Under the pieces are notes generated by a model. It did not search any database, was not told the origin of the DNA, and was given only the letters and a program-made list of their open reading frames with translations. A DNA stretch of 64,000 nt from Symsagittifera roscoffensis. Its lineage: Eukaryota > Xenacoelomorpha > Acoela > Convolutidae. The stretch is from the NCBI RefSeq assembly GCF_963678635.1, contig NC_087069.1, positions 26,030,303-26,094,302 of the forward strand, written 5' to 3'. Shown here in pieces: positions 1 to 10,567 of the stretch. The position numbers were made by a program, and so were the translations under genes. Numbering within the stretch: the first letter of the stretch is position 1; each line of letters opens with the position of its first letter.

Positions 1-603
1 AGTCATTGACGAACCAATTCCTCGCCCAGAAACACCGGGAGCAAATGAAGATGCACAGGCAACAGCAGATCGAGAAACGAGGGATAGATTAATAAGAGAA
101 AGAATATTTCTCGAAAATCATTAGCGGAGAGAACGCGGACCTAAAGTCGGACACAATGTTTTCTACAATGAACTTCAAAAACGGCTTACGTTTCGTCTTT
201 TTTGGCGCTGGGAACAGAAGGGAAAAAGAAATTCGTGCAGAAAAATCCACACACCGAATATCAAAACTCGAGTTCAGGGTGAGAATGGCCAAAATATCGT
301 TCGAGAAAACGAGAAACATTACGTATGAGCGATAGAGACTATTCACCAGAGCACAAAAATCTGGAGAAACCCTTGACTATTTCCATGCGGCGCTAACTGC
401 ACAAGCAGCCACGGCCGAATCGGGTGGTTTGGAAGAAGAACTGGTAGGAGACCTATTCACATCCAGAATTAAAAATACTGCACTTCAAGATACCCTAACG
501 TTCGAAACGTTCACACCAGATGAAGTACTCAAACAAGCTATTAAATTTGAACAAAGTAAGCAAACAACACAAGCGTTGCAAAAATCGGTAATAGAAAGCT
601 CAA
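1..603 (+). pseudogene. Ty3/gypsy gag fragment (capsid region), truncated by the window edge
   Basis: Decayed capsid-type gag of an LTR retrotransposon. The reading includes a gag-like stretch with YER-stop-RLF, GETLDYFHAAL, GLEEELVGDLF and DEVLKQAIKFEQ, typical of Ty3/gypsy gag before the zinc knuckles. It is almost the same as the gag at 9,800-10,565. A TAG stop shared with that copy falls near base 121. A further private nonsense change (TAT to TAG) lies near 333, and a 6-base in-frame deletion lies near 280. The gag is fused directly to integrase at about 604, so nucleocapsid, protease, RT and RNase H are missing. Family assignment is from recognisable gag patterns; the inactive state is seen directly. 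Confidence 0.8.
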
Positions 604-1560
604 GTGGAGAACATCTACCTAGGGAAGAACATCTACCTACTTATAGCCATAGATAGATACTCAAAATTTCCATCGGTTAAAATTACACAGTCAACTTGGG
701 GCAAATCATCGGTGAAATTTCTACGTAATTATATTGATACACATGGAATACCGGATTTGATAAGAACTGACCATTTCTCGGGATTAAGAGGCAAAACGAT
801 GAAAAAATGCAGCAAAAAAATTTGAGAAAAAAAACTATCCAATTGAGGACCACAGGGGATGTGGTCTGATTGAGAGAACAATACAAACCATCAAGAAAAG
901 ATTGGGAGTTATGCTATTGGATGAAAATGTCACTTCAATGAAACTTGCTCTTAGCACGATAATTAGAGATCTTAGGTGGAGCTAACAAAAAACGATCAAA
1001 TGCTCCCCATTTGAAGCTCATTTTGGACGCCTTCCAAAAACCGAGTTCAAAATTCTAAGGGATAGGTTCATTAAAACTTCTGATCGTTTAGATAAGGAAC
1101 ACCTGGAGCGCTCAGCACTCACTGCCGTACAAACTCAAAAAACGCATAGATCAATCAAGGGACAACGTAAAAATCGTGAGGAAAGGTCAAAGCAGTAGAG
1201 AGGTTAGCCATCTATTCAAGTCAAAAGTAGTGTCAGCAAAGGACAGAGACAGGGCCAAAATCTTGAAGTCACTGCTAGAAGCAAACGCTCAATGGAATAC
1301 GACCAAAAAAGACACGTCGGCTAACGATTTAAGACGAATAGTCGACTAGACAAGCACAATCAACTCAGATTTAAGAAAAGAACTTCTATACAGGTGGGAA
1401 TACGGCTTCATTGAGGACAAGCCAGAACAGGAGAACCAAAAATCACCAAGGAAAGACGAGGGCAGGAAGAGTGGAAAAGCCCTAACAAACCCATTAAAAG
1501 GGAAAATGCGCTCAAAAACTCCACACACAGTAAAAACAGATGTTACAAAAAACTGGAGCG
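604..1560 (+). pseudogene. Ty3/gypsy integrase core and C-terminal tail, deletion derivative
   Basis: Integrase piece that begins inside the catalytic core (KNIYLLIAIDRYSKFPS) and keeps the second aspartate region (RTDHFSG) and the glutamate helix (LIERTIQTIKKRLG). The zinc finger and first catalytic aspartate are lost in the gag-integrase deletion. An extra A in a run near 806-812 shifts the frame relative to the copy at 10,568. The C-terminal SPFEAHFGR-type region follows, then a charged tail with an in-frame TAG near 1,346. Around 1,543 the tail jumps to sequence otherwise found near the 3' end (TGTTAC..AACTGGAGCGC, compare 7,478-7,505), marking a second internal deletion. Confidence 0.8.
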
Positions 1561-2260
1561 CTTCATGGTGGCATTAGACGCAAAACCCATAAACCGGCAA
1601 CTGTATGAAAACAAATACCAAATGCCAAATGTGGATAAATTACTAGATGGAGTAAGTCAAAGAGTAACTGCAAATACAGTCGGTTCGTTGTACTTCACGT
1701 TAATTGATCTAAAATACGCCTATAACTAAATCAGACTAACTGCCGAAGCAGTTAAGCAGTGTAATTTTAACATAGTAGGCGGTCAAACAACAGGAACATG
1801 TAGGTTCCTCACCGGATTCTACGGATTATCAGACATGCCTGCAGTGTTCCAAAAGGCCATGGATCGAACACTTAATCATGCAAAAAACACCTTTTGTTTC
1901 CTCGACGACATCCCGAACTTCTCGAAAGGAGAAAAATATGAACATGAGAAACCAGTAACCGATGTTCTAAAAAAATTGGACAACGAATATCTAGCGTTAA
2001 AATGAGAAAAGTGCAAATTCTTCCAAACAGAAGTTAACTGGCTTGGTCACATCTTACACCATGTGGCATAACATCAAAAATCACCAAGACAGAGGCAATA
2101 CTAAAATTACAACATCCAAAGTCCTTAAAACAATTAAGATCGTTTATGGGTAGCGTTAACCATCTTTCCAAATTCATCCCTAACACTGCTAGCCTAACCG
2201 ATCAGCCTAGAAGACTGCAAAAAGATGAAAACGAGAAAAAGAAGATGAAAATTGTTAAAC
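1561..2260 (+). pseudogene. Ty3/gypsy reverse transcriptase fragment
   Basis: Fingers/palm of a retrotransposon RT. Visible motifs are NKYQMPNVDKLLDGV, LYFTLIDLKYAYNQI (a TAA interrupts this near 1,727), CRFLTGFYGLSDMPAVFQKA and the active-site strand FLDDIPNFSKG, where the usual Y/F-V/L-DD box keeps both aspartates. Further stops occur near 2,004 and 2,069. The fragment starts abruptly after gag-integrase-tail sequence, so it comes from a different element copy joined by deletion or recombination. Normal gypsy order is RT before integrase; here RT follows an integrase fragment. Confidence 0.85.
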
Positions 2261-3957
2261 TTTCGAAGAAATAAAAAAGGCGGTGGCTAGAATAGCACAA
2301 ATATTTATTATGACCCCAATAAGGATACTCGGGTAAAATGCGACGCGAGTCACAGCGGTCTCGGCGCAACCCTAGAGCAGAAAACCGATGATAACGAATG
2401 GGTACCTATTGCATTCGTATCACGGTATCTTAACATTCAAGAAAAAAAGTACCCGACAAACGAGTTAGAATTTGCCCGCAGTAGTATGGTCGGTAGATTG
2501 ATTTGAACACTATTCACTAGGAAAAGGATTCATACTAGCGACAGATCACAAAGCCCTTACATCGGCGCTAGGAGAACACAAATCTAATAAAACGTACCAA
2601 TCTAGACTAACTAGGTGGGTAGACCATTTGTTACCCTACCAATTTAAAGTGGTACATATACCAGGTAAAGATATGGGGATCGTGGACTATCAATCAAGAG
2701 ATCCAAACGGTGAACCGTGGCCTGAGTCAAAATTATGAAAAACTCGTATTAGCGTCGATTGAACATTTCCATAAAGCACTCGACTGCTTAAGTAGTCGAC
2801 TAAGCGATACATTAAACACAATTCAGAATATACACGTTCGAAAACATTCTGAATTGAGAAACACGCTGGTTAGTACAAAAGACACGTCATCCCACGGTTG
2901 CTATAGCAACCGTTATGTTCAAAAATGAACAGGGCTCGACCGAAACGAAAACGATCAAAACTCACGTCTCTCAAAACACTTTAAGCAAGCTATCTCATTG
3001 TAAACAGTCGGTTGACAATCAAATAAACATTTGCAAAAAAACACAGAAAGACATTGGCAAAGAAGAAAAAGTCTAATGGAAGATAAACCGAAAAAGACCG
3101 TAACAATAATGGAGCGCGAGAAGAAACGAGACCAAATGGTTGAACGAGTGACTGAAACTACGTACCGTAGAAAAAGAACATTGCAACGATGGCACGAGTC
3201 AGACATTTCAGACGAAAATATACCACAAGTTGAATGGCGGAAAGTATATATCGAAAATAAGAAAAAAGAAACGGAACAATCAACGTCATTACCAATACAC
3301 TCAGAACCCAAGAAACTAATGTCCTTTTGGGATCTAATAGGTTCAGAATGAGCGGGCAGAAGAACACCGGGGAGTTTACTGGAGCTAGAAGCGCCAACAG
3401 AAATGACCAGCCTAAAAGCGAGCATACCCGAAAACAACTCGAAAATCATAGAAGTGGAACTCACCACCGATAGTCCGTCAGCAAGCCCAGAAATATCTCA
3501 GTTGGGGGACAAAGAAAATCAAGACAAAACGAATTTCGGCGGGCAGAACACATAGAAGACCACAACCTAGTCAACCTGTCAAAGCTCTTTGACCGAAACC
3601 TCCTTGCTGAACTCACAACGGAGGATACATAGATGGACAGGCTGAGGAGGGTGATTGAGCGAAAAGACCGTCACACATTTGAAATGATGGGGCCGTATAC
3701 GAACTTGCTCTGGCACCAAATGTCCGTCGTAGGTGACTGCATCAAGGTAGACGGAAGAATAGCCGTCCCAGAAAAGCTGTGTCCCGCAGTCCTGAAAAGA
3801 ATCCACAGATGTCACCCAGGACAAGAAGCCATGTTGGACGTATCTAGATACCTGTGGTTGCCACACATACACAAAGATATTGTGAATATGGCAAAGGAAA
3901 GTAGGAGTTGCACCCGCTATGGTAATAATGTCAAATATATTATTCCAAAATTGGAGT
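2255..3957 (+). pseudogene. RNase H, spacer and integrase N-terminus, tandem copy 1
   Basis: RNase H shows CDASHSGLGATLEQ (first acidic residue), SRYLNIQEKKYPTNELEF and DHKAL. It is followed by the tether ending DPNGEPWPES, then a low-complexity charged spacer (2,710-3,540). The integrase HHCC zinc finger follows (HRCHPGQEAMLD, then SRSC in which the first cysteine is replaced by serine). The integrase ends abruptly near 3,950, where the sequence restarts in RNase H. Numerous stops and frame changes are present. This block is repeated directly at 3,978-5,650 with an offset of about 1.72 kb. Confidence 0.8.
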
Positions 3958-3977
3958 GAGGGAACAACACTCCCTAA

Positions 3978-5282
3978 CTTTCGAAGAATTAAAAAAGGCG
4001 GTGGCTAGGATAGCTCAAATCTTTATTATGACCCCAAGAAGGATACTCGGGTAAAAGGCGACGCGAGTCACAGCGGTCTCGGCGCAACCCTAGAGCAGAA
4101 AACCGATGATAACGAATGGGTACCTATTGCATTCGTATCACGGTATCTTAACATTCAAGAAAAAAAGTACTCGACAAACGAGTTAGAATTGCTCGCAGTA
4201 GTATGATCGGTAGATCGATTTGAACACTATTTACTAGGAAAAAGATTCATACTAGCGACAGATCACAAAGCCCTTACATCGGCGCTAGGAGAACACAAAT
4301 ATAATAAAACGTACCAATCTAGACTAACTAGGTGGGTAGACCGTTTGTTACCCTACCAATTTAAATTGTTACATATACCAGGTAAAGATATGGGGATCGT
4401 GGACTATCTGTCAAGAGATCCAAACGGTGAACCGTGGCCTGATTCAAAATAGATGAAAAACTCGTTGTAGCGTCCATTGAACATTTCCATAAAGCACTCG
4501 ACTGCTTAAGCAGCCGACTAAGCGATACATTAAACGCAATTCAGAATGTAAACGTTCTAGAACATTCTGAATTGAGAAACACGCTGGTTAGTACAAAAGA
4601 CACGTCATCCCACGGTTGCTATAGCAACCGTTATGTTCAAAAATGAACAGGGCTCGACAGAAACGAAAACGGTCAAAACCCACGTCTCTCAAATTGTGAT
4701 CAAAACACTTTAAGCAAGCTATCTCATTGTAAACAGTCGGTTGACAACCAAATTAACATTTGCAAAAACACAGAAAGACATTGGCAAAGAAGAAAATTTC
4801 TAATGGAAGATGAACCGAAAAAGACCGTAACATTAATGGACGCGAAAAGAAACGAGACCAAATGGTTGAACGAGTGACTGAAACTACGTACCGTAGAAAA
4901 AGAACATTGCAACGATGGCACGAGTCAGACATTTCAGACGAAAATATACCACAAGTTGAATTGCGGAAAGTATATATCGAAAATAAGAAAAAAGAAATGG
5001 AACAATCAACGTCATTACCAATACAATCAGAACTCAAGAAACTAATGTCCTTTTGGGATCTAATAGGTTCAGAGCGAGCGGACAGAAGAACACCGGGGAG
5101 TTTACTGGAGCTAGAAGCGTCAACAGAAATGACCAGCCCAAAAGCGAGCATACCCGAAAACAACTCGAAAATCATAGAAGTGGAACTCACGATCGATAGC
5201 CCGTCAACAAGCCCAGAAATAGCTCAGTTGGGGGACAAAGAAAATCAAGACAAAACGAATTTCGGCGGGCAGAACACATAGA
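3978..5282 (+). pseudogene. RNase H and charged spacer, tandem copy 2
   Basis: Second copy of the RNase H-spacer block, leading into the more complete integrase. The tether reads DYLSRDPNGEPWPDSK and is followed by an open stretch (4,862-5,281) rich in K, E, S and T with no recognised fold, probably the RNase H-integrase linker. Copy 2 differs from copy 1 by scattered substitutions and an insertion of about 11 bases near 4,693. Stops within RNase H (for example TGA near 4,205) show it is inactive. Confidence 0.75.
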
Positions 5283-6126
5283 AGACCACAACCTAGTCAA
5301 CCTGTCAAAGCTCTTTGACCGAAACCTCCTTGCTGAACTCACAACGGAGGATACATGGATGGACAGGCTGAGGAGGGTGATTGAGCGAAAAGACCGTCAC
5401 ACATTTGAAATGATGGGGCCGTATACGAACTTGCTCTGGCACCAAATGTCCGTCGTAGGTGACTGCATCAAGGTAGACGGAAGAATAGCCGTCCCAGAAC
5501 AGCTGCGTCCCGCAGTCCTGAAAAGAATCCACAGAGGTCACCCAGGACAAGAAGCCATGTTGGACGTATCTAGATACCTGTGGTTGCCACACATACACAA
5601 AGATATTGTGAATATGGCAAAGGAATGTAGGAGTTGCACCCGCAATGGTAAGAATGTCAATTATTTTATTCCAAAAAATGCATCAAAACCACTTCCACCG
5701 CTTACGCTGCCGGAGCAAGAATTGCAATTAGATTATGCGGGCCCCTTAGAAGATAATAAGGGGAAGAACATCTACCTACTTATAGCCATAGATAGATACT
5801 CAAAATTTCCATCGGTAAAAATCACAAAGTCAACTGGGGGCGAATCATCGCTGAAATTTCTACGTAATTATATTGATACACATGGAATACCGGAATTGAT
5901 AGAAACTGACCAGTTCTCGGGATTTAGAGGCAAGACGATGAAAAAATGCAGCAAAAAAAAATTTGAGCAAAAAAACTATTCAATTGAGGACCACAAGGGA
6001 TGTGGTCTGATTGAGCGAACAATACAAACCATCAAACGAAGATTGGGAAATATGCTATTGGATGAAAATGTCACTTCAATTAAACTTGCTCTTAGCACGA
6101 TAATTAGAGATTTTAGGTGGAGCTAA
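5283..6126 (+). CDS. Ty3/gypsy integrase, best preserved copy in the window (element inactive)
   Basis: Open integrase reading of about 280 codons. In order: a lead with NLLAELTTEDTWMDRL, an HHCC zinc finger (HRGHPGQ.., CRSC), then the DDE catalytic core. The three acidic residues are visible: D in LQLDYAGPL, D in ETDQFSGF, and E in LIERTIQTIKRRLG. The enzyme would join cDNA ends to chromosomal DNA. An A run near 5,953 is one base longer than in the copy at 10,568. The open frame ends at TAA (6,124). The expected SPFEAHFGRLPK continuation is in another frame, so the C-terminus is frameshifted. As the polyprotein upstream is full of stops, I treat this as a relic ORF. Confidence 0.8.
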
Positions 6127-6741
6127 CAAGAAACGATCAAACGCTCCCCATTTGAAGCTCATTTTGGACGCCTTCCAAAAACCGAGTTCAAAATTCTAAG
6201 GGATAGGTTCATTAAAACTTCTGATCGTTTAGATAAGGAACATCTGGAGCGCTCAGCACTCACTGCCCTACAAACTCAAAAAACGCATAGATCAATCAAG
6301 GGACAACGTAAAAATCGTGAGGAAAGGTCAAAGCAGTAGAGATGTTAGCCATCTATTCAAGTCAGAAGTAGTGTCAGCAAAGGACAGAGACAGGGCCAAA
6401 GTCTTGAAGTCACTAAGTCACTGCTAGAAGCAAACGCTCAATGGAATACGACCAAAAAAGACACGTCGGCTAACGATTTAAGACGAATAGTCGACTAGAC
6501 AAGCACAATCAACCCAGATTTAAGAAAAGAACTTCTATACACGTTGGAATACGGCTTCATTGAGGACAAGCCAGAAGAGGAGAACCAAAAATTACCAAGA
6601 AAAGACGAGGGCAGGAAGAGTGGAAAATCCCTAACAAACCCTTTAAAAGGGAAAATGCGCTCAAAAACTCCACACACAGTAAAAACAGCTGCGGGGGCAA
6701 TTTTCAGAAAGAGCGATAACTTCAAGAGCGATAACCAGTGA
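6127..6741 (+). pseudogene. Integrase C-terminal domain and basic tail
   Basis: Continuation of integrase in shifted frames. It includes FEAHFGRLPKTEFKILRDRF (typical post-core segment), then VKIVRKGQSSRDVSHLF and a charged tail ending near 6,741. A TAG after RRIVD (near 6,495) is shared with the copy at 1,346, so that stop predates the duplication or marks the original end. The tail is rich in K/E/P with no recognised domain. Confidence 0.6.
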
Positions 6742-7640
6742 CCTCAAAGAAAAAAGCCCAAAAAAATCAACCTAGAAAAAGCCCTCACGGAGACGAACCC
6801 AAATCAAAATCCAAGAGAAAAGACGGTGGGACAAGAAAAACAAACAGCGACTCAGAAGAAAAGCCCGAAACCCAGGAAAATTCAGAAATGGAAAATGCAG
6901 CGGCGCTATATCAAGACAGCCAACCAAATGTAACATCAAAAGACACAGAGGTGAACGGAGGGCTGAATTTGGCAGTAAGGAGAACCAAACCCAACAATGG
7001 CGGACCAGTGTTGGAAAATGCATGTAGCGCAGATCCAAAAGGGGCCAAGAAAAAGGACAAAAAGCCTACGTGTCAGGAGGTGAGAAAACAAAAAGCTGCA
7101 GCAGCAGTATGTCAGAAAGACAAAACAGACGATCAAGAAAAATGAACCAGCGGTCATCCCCGGCGAAAGCCTATGCGTTGAGCACGTCCACCCTAAGGAA
7201 GGAATTGAAAGAAAAAAGTAAAGAAATCACGCGAAACACACCGGCAGAAAAAATACTGGAAACATTCCAAAGCCGCGATCTAATCACAGAGGGCTGGAAT
7301 CTGTTAGCTGACCAGGTCCTGACAAGAGGATATTACAGTCCTCAGTAAGGCTGCATTAGAAGCGTACAGGGTTAAACTAGCAACGTTCAAAAGGGATATA
7401 AACAAGCCAGTGGAAACGAAACTCGGATTGTTGGAAAAACATCTCTTTCGACGAAAATTCAGAAAGGAAGCACTCGATGTTACGAAAAACTGGAGCGCTT
7501 CATGATGGGTCCCCCTGAATTTTGAAGACAATTTGGCAGATAAGCAAGACAAGCCAGAAGAACCTTGATTATGAGGTGCCCGCAAAGAAACCAAAAAACT
7601 GCCCAAAAACGGATTAAACTGAGTAAAAAAACTCATAGCT
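6738..7640 (+). pseudogene. Charged 3' terminal open reading region of the gypsy element
   Basis: Two overlapping open stretches (6,738-7,145 and 7,070-7,348), then a frameshifted continuation to about 7,560. The predicted product is very rich in K, E, S, Q and P, without transmembrane segments or motifs I recognise, so I do not call it an envelope. The part from 7,128 onward is also present at 10,936-11,440 in the short derivative, which suggests it carries the sequence up to the polypurine tract. Confidence 0.5.
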
Positions 7641-7682
7641 ATTTTAAATTTTATAATAAACTATATAAAATTTAGTTATCCC

Positions 7683-7690
7683 AAGGGGAG
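7683..7690 (+). other. Polypurine tract before LTR copy A
   Basis: AAGGGGAG lies immediately upstream of the LTR start TGTGGTACAG. The same arrangement recurs at 11,491-11,498. It is the expected plus-strand primer site of an LTR retrotransposon. Confidence 0.75.
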
Positions 7691-7905
7691 TGTGGTACAG
7701 CACATACTGCATGTGCAGTAAGCATTGATAACCTCTCTGTGCACTAACCTTGGGACGCATATCGTTATCTGTAATTACATATATATTGTTACTAAACATA
7801 AGTCAAAGCCTTTCAGTGTCGATCAATGAGCAGACCTTAGTTGACACAATAGCTCACCGTACGCAGATACGAAACTTGAGCTGGTTCATGGAACCGTCTT
7901 TGAAG
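7691..7905 (+). mobile_element. Gypsy LTR copy A, truncated at its 3' end
   Basis: Matches the first about 215 bases of the LTRs at 9,512 and 11,499 with several substitutions, then stops matching after GTCTTTGAAG. The last about 85 bases and the terminal CA are missing, so this LTR was cut by deletion or a later rearrangement. A TATA-like ACATATATATTG sits near 7,777. Confidence 0.85.
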
Positions 7906-8121
7906 CAGTACAATAATTATTTGTAGCCATGTACAAACTGGCAGTTTTCAAACATACATTACCATGATATTTTACTCTCTTCTTTTTTGAGAAAAAAGAA
8001 TTTTGAGAAAATACTGCGCAGAAATTGTCTGCATCGAATCCAAGTTTGATATCATAATTCAACAAACCCCTGGTGTATCAGATTATCTTTTTCCTCCAAG
8101 TTTCATTTTAGATCAGAACTC

Positions 8122-8575
8122 GTAGATCTGTGTGTTCTACTGTTGCAGTTTCGGCTGTCAATTATTCATTGACCGGAAATTTTCCAGGAAAATACATGTG
8201 CTTCAACAAAGTAGGTTTGATGCTTTCTGATACCAAATTTTCATATTTTGTTAGAAGATTTCTTTTACCGTTCGCATTTTTTTCTGTTTTTATCAACTTT
8301 TGCTTATCTTTATTTATTGCAATCAGAATTTTGAAGCTCACATATAGATCTGTAGATCTGTGTGTTCTACTGTTGCAGTTTCGGCTGTCAATTATTCATT
8401 GACTGGAAATTTTCCAGGAAAATACATCTGCTTCAACAAAGTAGGTTTGATGCTTTCTGATACCAAATTTTCGTATTTTGTTAGAAGATTTCTTTTACCG
8501 TTCGCATTTTTTTCTGTTTTTATCAACTTTTGCTTATCTTTATTTATTGCAATCAGAATTTTGAAGCTCACATAT
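8122..8575 (+). repeat. 230-bp tandem duplication
   Basis: GTAGATCTGTGTGTTC begins at 8,122 and again at 8,352. The two 230-bp units differ at only a few bases (for example CATGTG/CATCTG), so the duplication is recent. Each can be read as a hydrophobic peptide, but composition is T-rich and I see no coding support. The second unit abuts the PAN-like exon. Confidence 0.9.
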
Positions 8576-9209
8576 GAATATGTATGTAAAAGAGAAAAAT
8601 GAAAGGAAATTTAAGACGGCCCAATTGTTTTTTCGTTTGTGGTCCGTGATACATGCAACAGGTGTGTTTTTGATTGAAGGCTCGATCAATTCCGAGCGCC
8701 TAATTTATATCGAGGGTTTACCCGCCGACCACAAAGATGCTATGAAAGTGTCTAACAAATTTATGTATCCTGATGAATACAACCAATACTGTGCGAACAC
8801 CGAGGAGTGTCAATCTTTCAGCTGGAACTCGCAAAACAGCGATTTTCGTTTTTATACATGGCCGCTGGACCCAAATAACTTCTCGAAGGTGCCTCGAACA
8901 TACTGGTACGTAAAAAACTTCAGAGAAGTTCGAAACCGTTTTGGAGCTGATTCAATGAAGATGAACACAGTCAATAATTACTTGGAACAGGAGCCACGAA
9001 GTTTGGAAACGACAAGTGGAACTACAAGTGTGACCTCAAGCTACACGACGAGTGTGACAACTCAAGGAATCACGTCGCAAACGACGACAAGCACGACTAC
9101 CAGCTTAACTACAAGTTCTACAAGCAGTCCGACTACAATAAGTCAGACTACAAGTTCAACCTCACCCAATCTTATTCATTATTTTGTGGTCCGGGTATCT
9201 CTTTTATAG
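8574..9209 (+). CDS. PAN/apple-like domain exon with Thr/Ser-rich mucin-like stalk (partial gene)
   Basis: Open frame of 211 codons. Residues about 55-120 include MYPDEYNQYCANTEECQSFSW and later FYTWPL, a cysteine/aromatic pattern reminiscent of PAN/apple modules, which mediate protein or sugar contacts in secreted proteins. Residues about 145-198 are almost entirely T and S, as in O-glycosylated stalks. The true exon may start at an acceptor near 8,661 (GCAACAG) and end at a GT near 9,195; the last about 12 residues may be intron. No signal peptide or other exon could be tied to it. It is flanked by gypsy LTR pieces on both sides, so it may be part of a disrupted gene. The domain call is tentative. 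Confidence 0.45.
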   Translation: MNMYVKEKNERKFKTAQLFFRLWSVIHATGVFLIEGSINSERLIYIEGLPADHKDAMKVSNKFMYPDEYNQYCANTEECQSFSWNSQNSDFRFYTWPLDPNNFSKVPRTYWYVKNFREVRNRFGADSMKMNTVNNYLEQEPRSLETTSGTTSVTSSYTTSVTTQGITSQTTTSTTTSLTTSSTSSPTTISQTTSSTSPNLIHYFVVRVSLL

Positions 9210-9511
9210 GTTGACAAAATTGATTTTCCGAGCTGTCGCAAAACACTATTGAAGAACACCATTTAACCCCAAATTTTTACGTCGCAGGCAAATCAATAAA
9301 AACACAGTCACTTTTTGGAGCTGTTTGGAGGGGTTTGATTTACAAATTGTGTTTTTTGTCCTTAAACACCCCCTCTCACCTCAAATTTAGCATTAATTTG
9401 CATCAAAGGTGCCCGGTGCCCCTAGAAACTTTATAGAGTTGAGTGGCCCACGGTGGATGTAAAAATGTACTCAAAGGAGGAGCCGGATCGACCGTAAAAC
9501 GCCTCCCTCTC
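9210..9511. other. Non-coding interval
   Basis: AT-rich sequence with a short C-rich patch near 9,365-9,420. No gene or clear repeat seen. It ends in CCTCCCTCTC, the left flank of the following LTR. Confidence 0.5.
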
Positions 9512-9800
9512 TGTGGTACAGTACATACTGCATGTGCAGTAAGCATTGATAACCTCTCTGCGCACTAACCTTGGGACGCATATCGTTATCTGTAATTACA
9601 TATATATTGTTACTAAACATAAGTCAAGGCCATTCAGTGTCGATCACTGAACAGACCTTAGTTGACACAATAGCTTATAGGAAACCTGAGCTGGTCCAGG
9701 GAACCGTCTTTGAAGAGAAAACTTAGTTTCTGATCTAAATTAACTCTTGAAACTACATACCTTTTCAATTGAGCTTACAACATTACATTAGCTTACCACA
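9512..9800 (+). repeat. 5' LTR (copy B)
   Basis: 289 bp, TGTGGTACAG...ACCACA. It differs from the 3' LTR by a few substitutions and an 11-base deletion near 9,676, giving a modest age since insertion. A TATA-like ACATATATATTG lies near 9,598. Confidence 0.9.
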
Positions 9801-9818
9801 TGGCGCAGTCAGCAGGAT
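9800..9818 (+). other. Primer-binding site overlapping the gag start codon
   Basis: TGGCGCAGTCAGCAGG directly follows the LTR terminal CA, the expected place and form (TGG..) of a tRNA primer-binding site. I cannot assign the tRNA. The ATG of gag begins with the last LTR base, so the LTR/PBS boundary lies inside the start codon. Confidence 0.65.
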
Positions 9819-10567
9819 TCACGGCACAGACGGATATGGGCATTCCGGTGTTCTGAACATCGGCTAGTTCGGACCCGCCGTGGAATTTCAAAATTTGGCT
9901 CGACCAATTTATGTTGGCGGTATTAGTGAAAGAAAACGTGAATCCTGAAATACTATTAGAAGATCCAAGCGAAGTCATTGACGAACCAATTCCTCGCCCA
10001 GAAACACCGGGAGCAAATGAAGATGCACAGGCAACAGCAGATCGAGAAACGAGGGATAGATTAATAAGAGAAAGAATATTTCTCGAAAATTATTAGCGGA
10101 GAGAACGCGGACCTAAAGTCGGACACAATGTCTTCTACAATGAACTTCAAAAACGGCTTACGTTTCGTCTTTTTTGGCGCTGGGAACAGAAGGGAAAAAG
10201 AAATTCGTGCAGAAAAATCCACACACCGAATATCAAAACTCGAGTTCAGGGCAATGGTGAGAATGGCCAAAATATCGTTCGAGAAAACGAGAAACATTAC
10301 GTATGAGCGATATAGACTATTCACCAGAGCACAAAAATCTGGAGAAACCCTTGACTATTTCCATGCGGCGCTAACTGCACAAGCAGCCACGGCCGAATCG
10401 GGTGGTTTGGAAGAAGAACTGGTAGGAGACCTATTCACACCCAGAATTAAAAATACTGCACTTCAAGATACCCTTACGTTCGAAACGTTCACACCAGATG
10501 ACTATTAAATTTGAACAAAGTAAACAAACAACACAAGCGTTGCAAAAATCGGTAATAGAAAGCTCAA
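9800..10567 (+). pseudogene. Ty3/gypsy gag of the short derivative
   Basis: From the ATG at 9,800 the frame reads MAQSAGFTAQTDMGIPVF and stops at TGA 9,854. The same frame then continues with PPWNFKIWLDQFMLAVLV, a typical gag amino-terminus. A TAG at 10,094, shared with the copy near base 121, is followed in the +1 frame by a long gag stretch (10,128-10,508) with LEFRAMVRM, ERYRLFTRAQKSGE and EEELVGDLF. A 14-base deletion near 10,502 breaks the end. It would form the particle shell if intact; here it is inactive. Confidence 0.8.

Larger units (their letters stand above)
2255..5650 (+). repeat. Direct tandem duplication of about 1.72 kb inside the gypsy block
   Basis: The segment from GGCGGTGGCTAG (2,279) through the integrase zinc finger is repeated from 3,997. 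Offsets of 1,718 at the start and 1,726 at the integrase ATG show near-colinearity. Copy 1 breaks at about 3,950, precisely where copy 2 begins its RNase H lead. Confidence 0.85.

Noticed and set aside
6738-7348. Envelope gene in the first gypsy element
   Set aside because: The tail is charged and lacks a signal peptide or transmembrane segment.
8130-8602. Hydrophobic peptides in the 230-bp tandem units
   Set aside because: T-rich sequence readily gives F/L-rich frames; both are identical because of the duplication.
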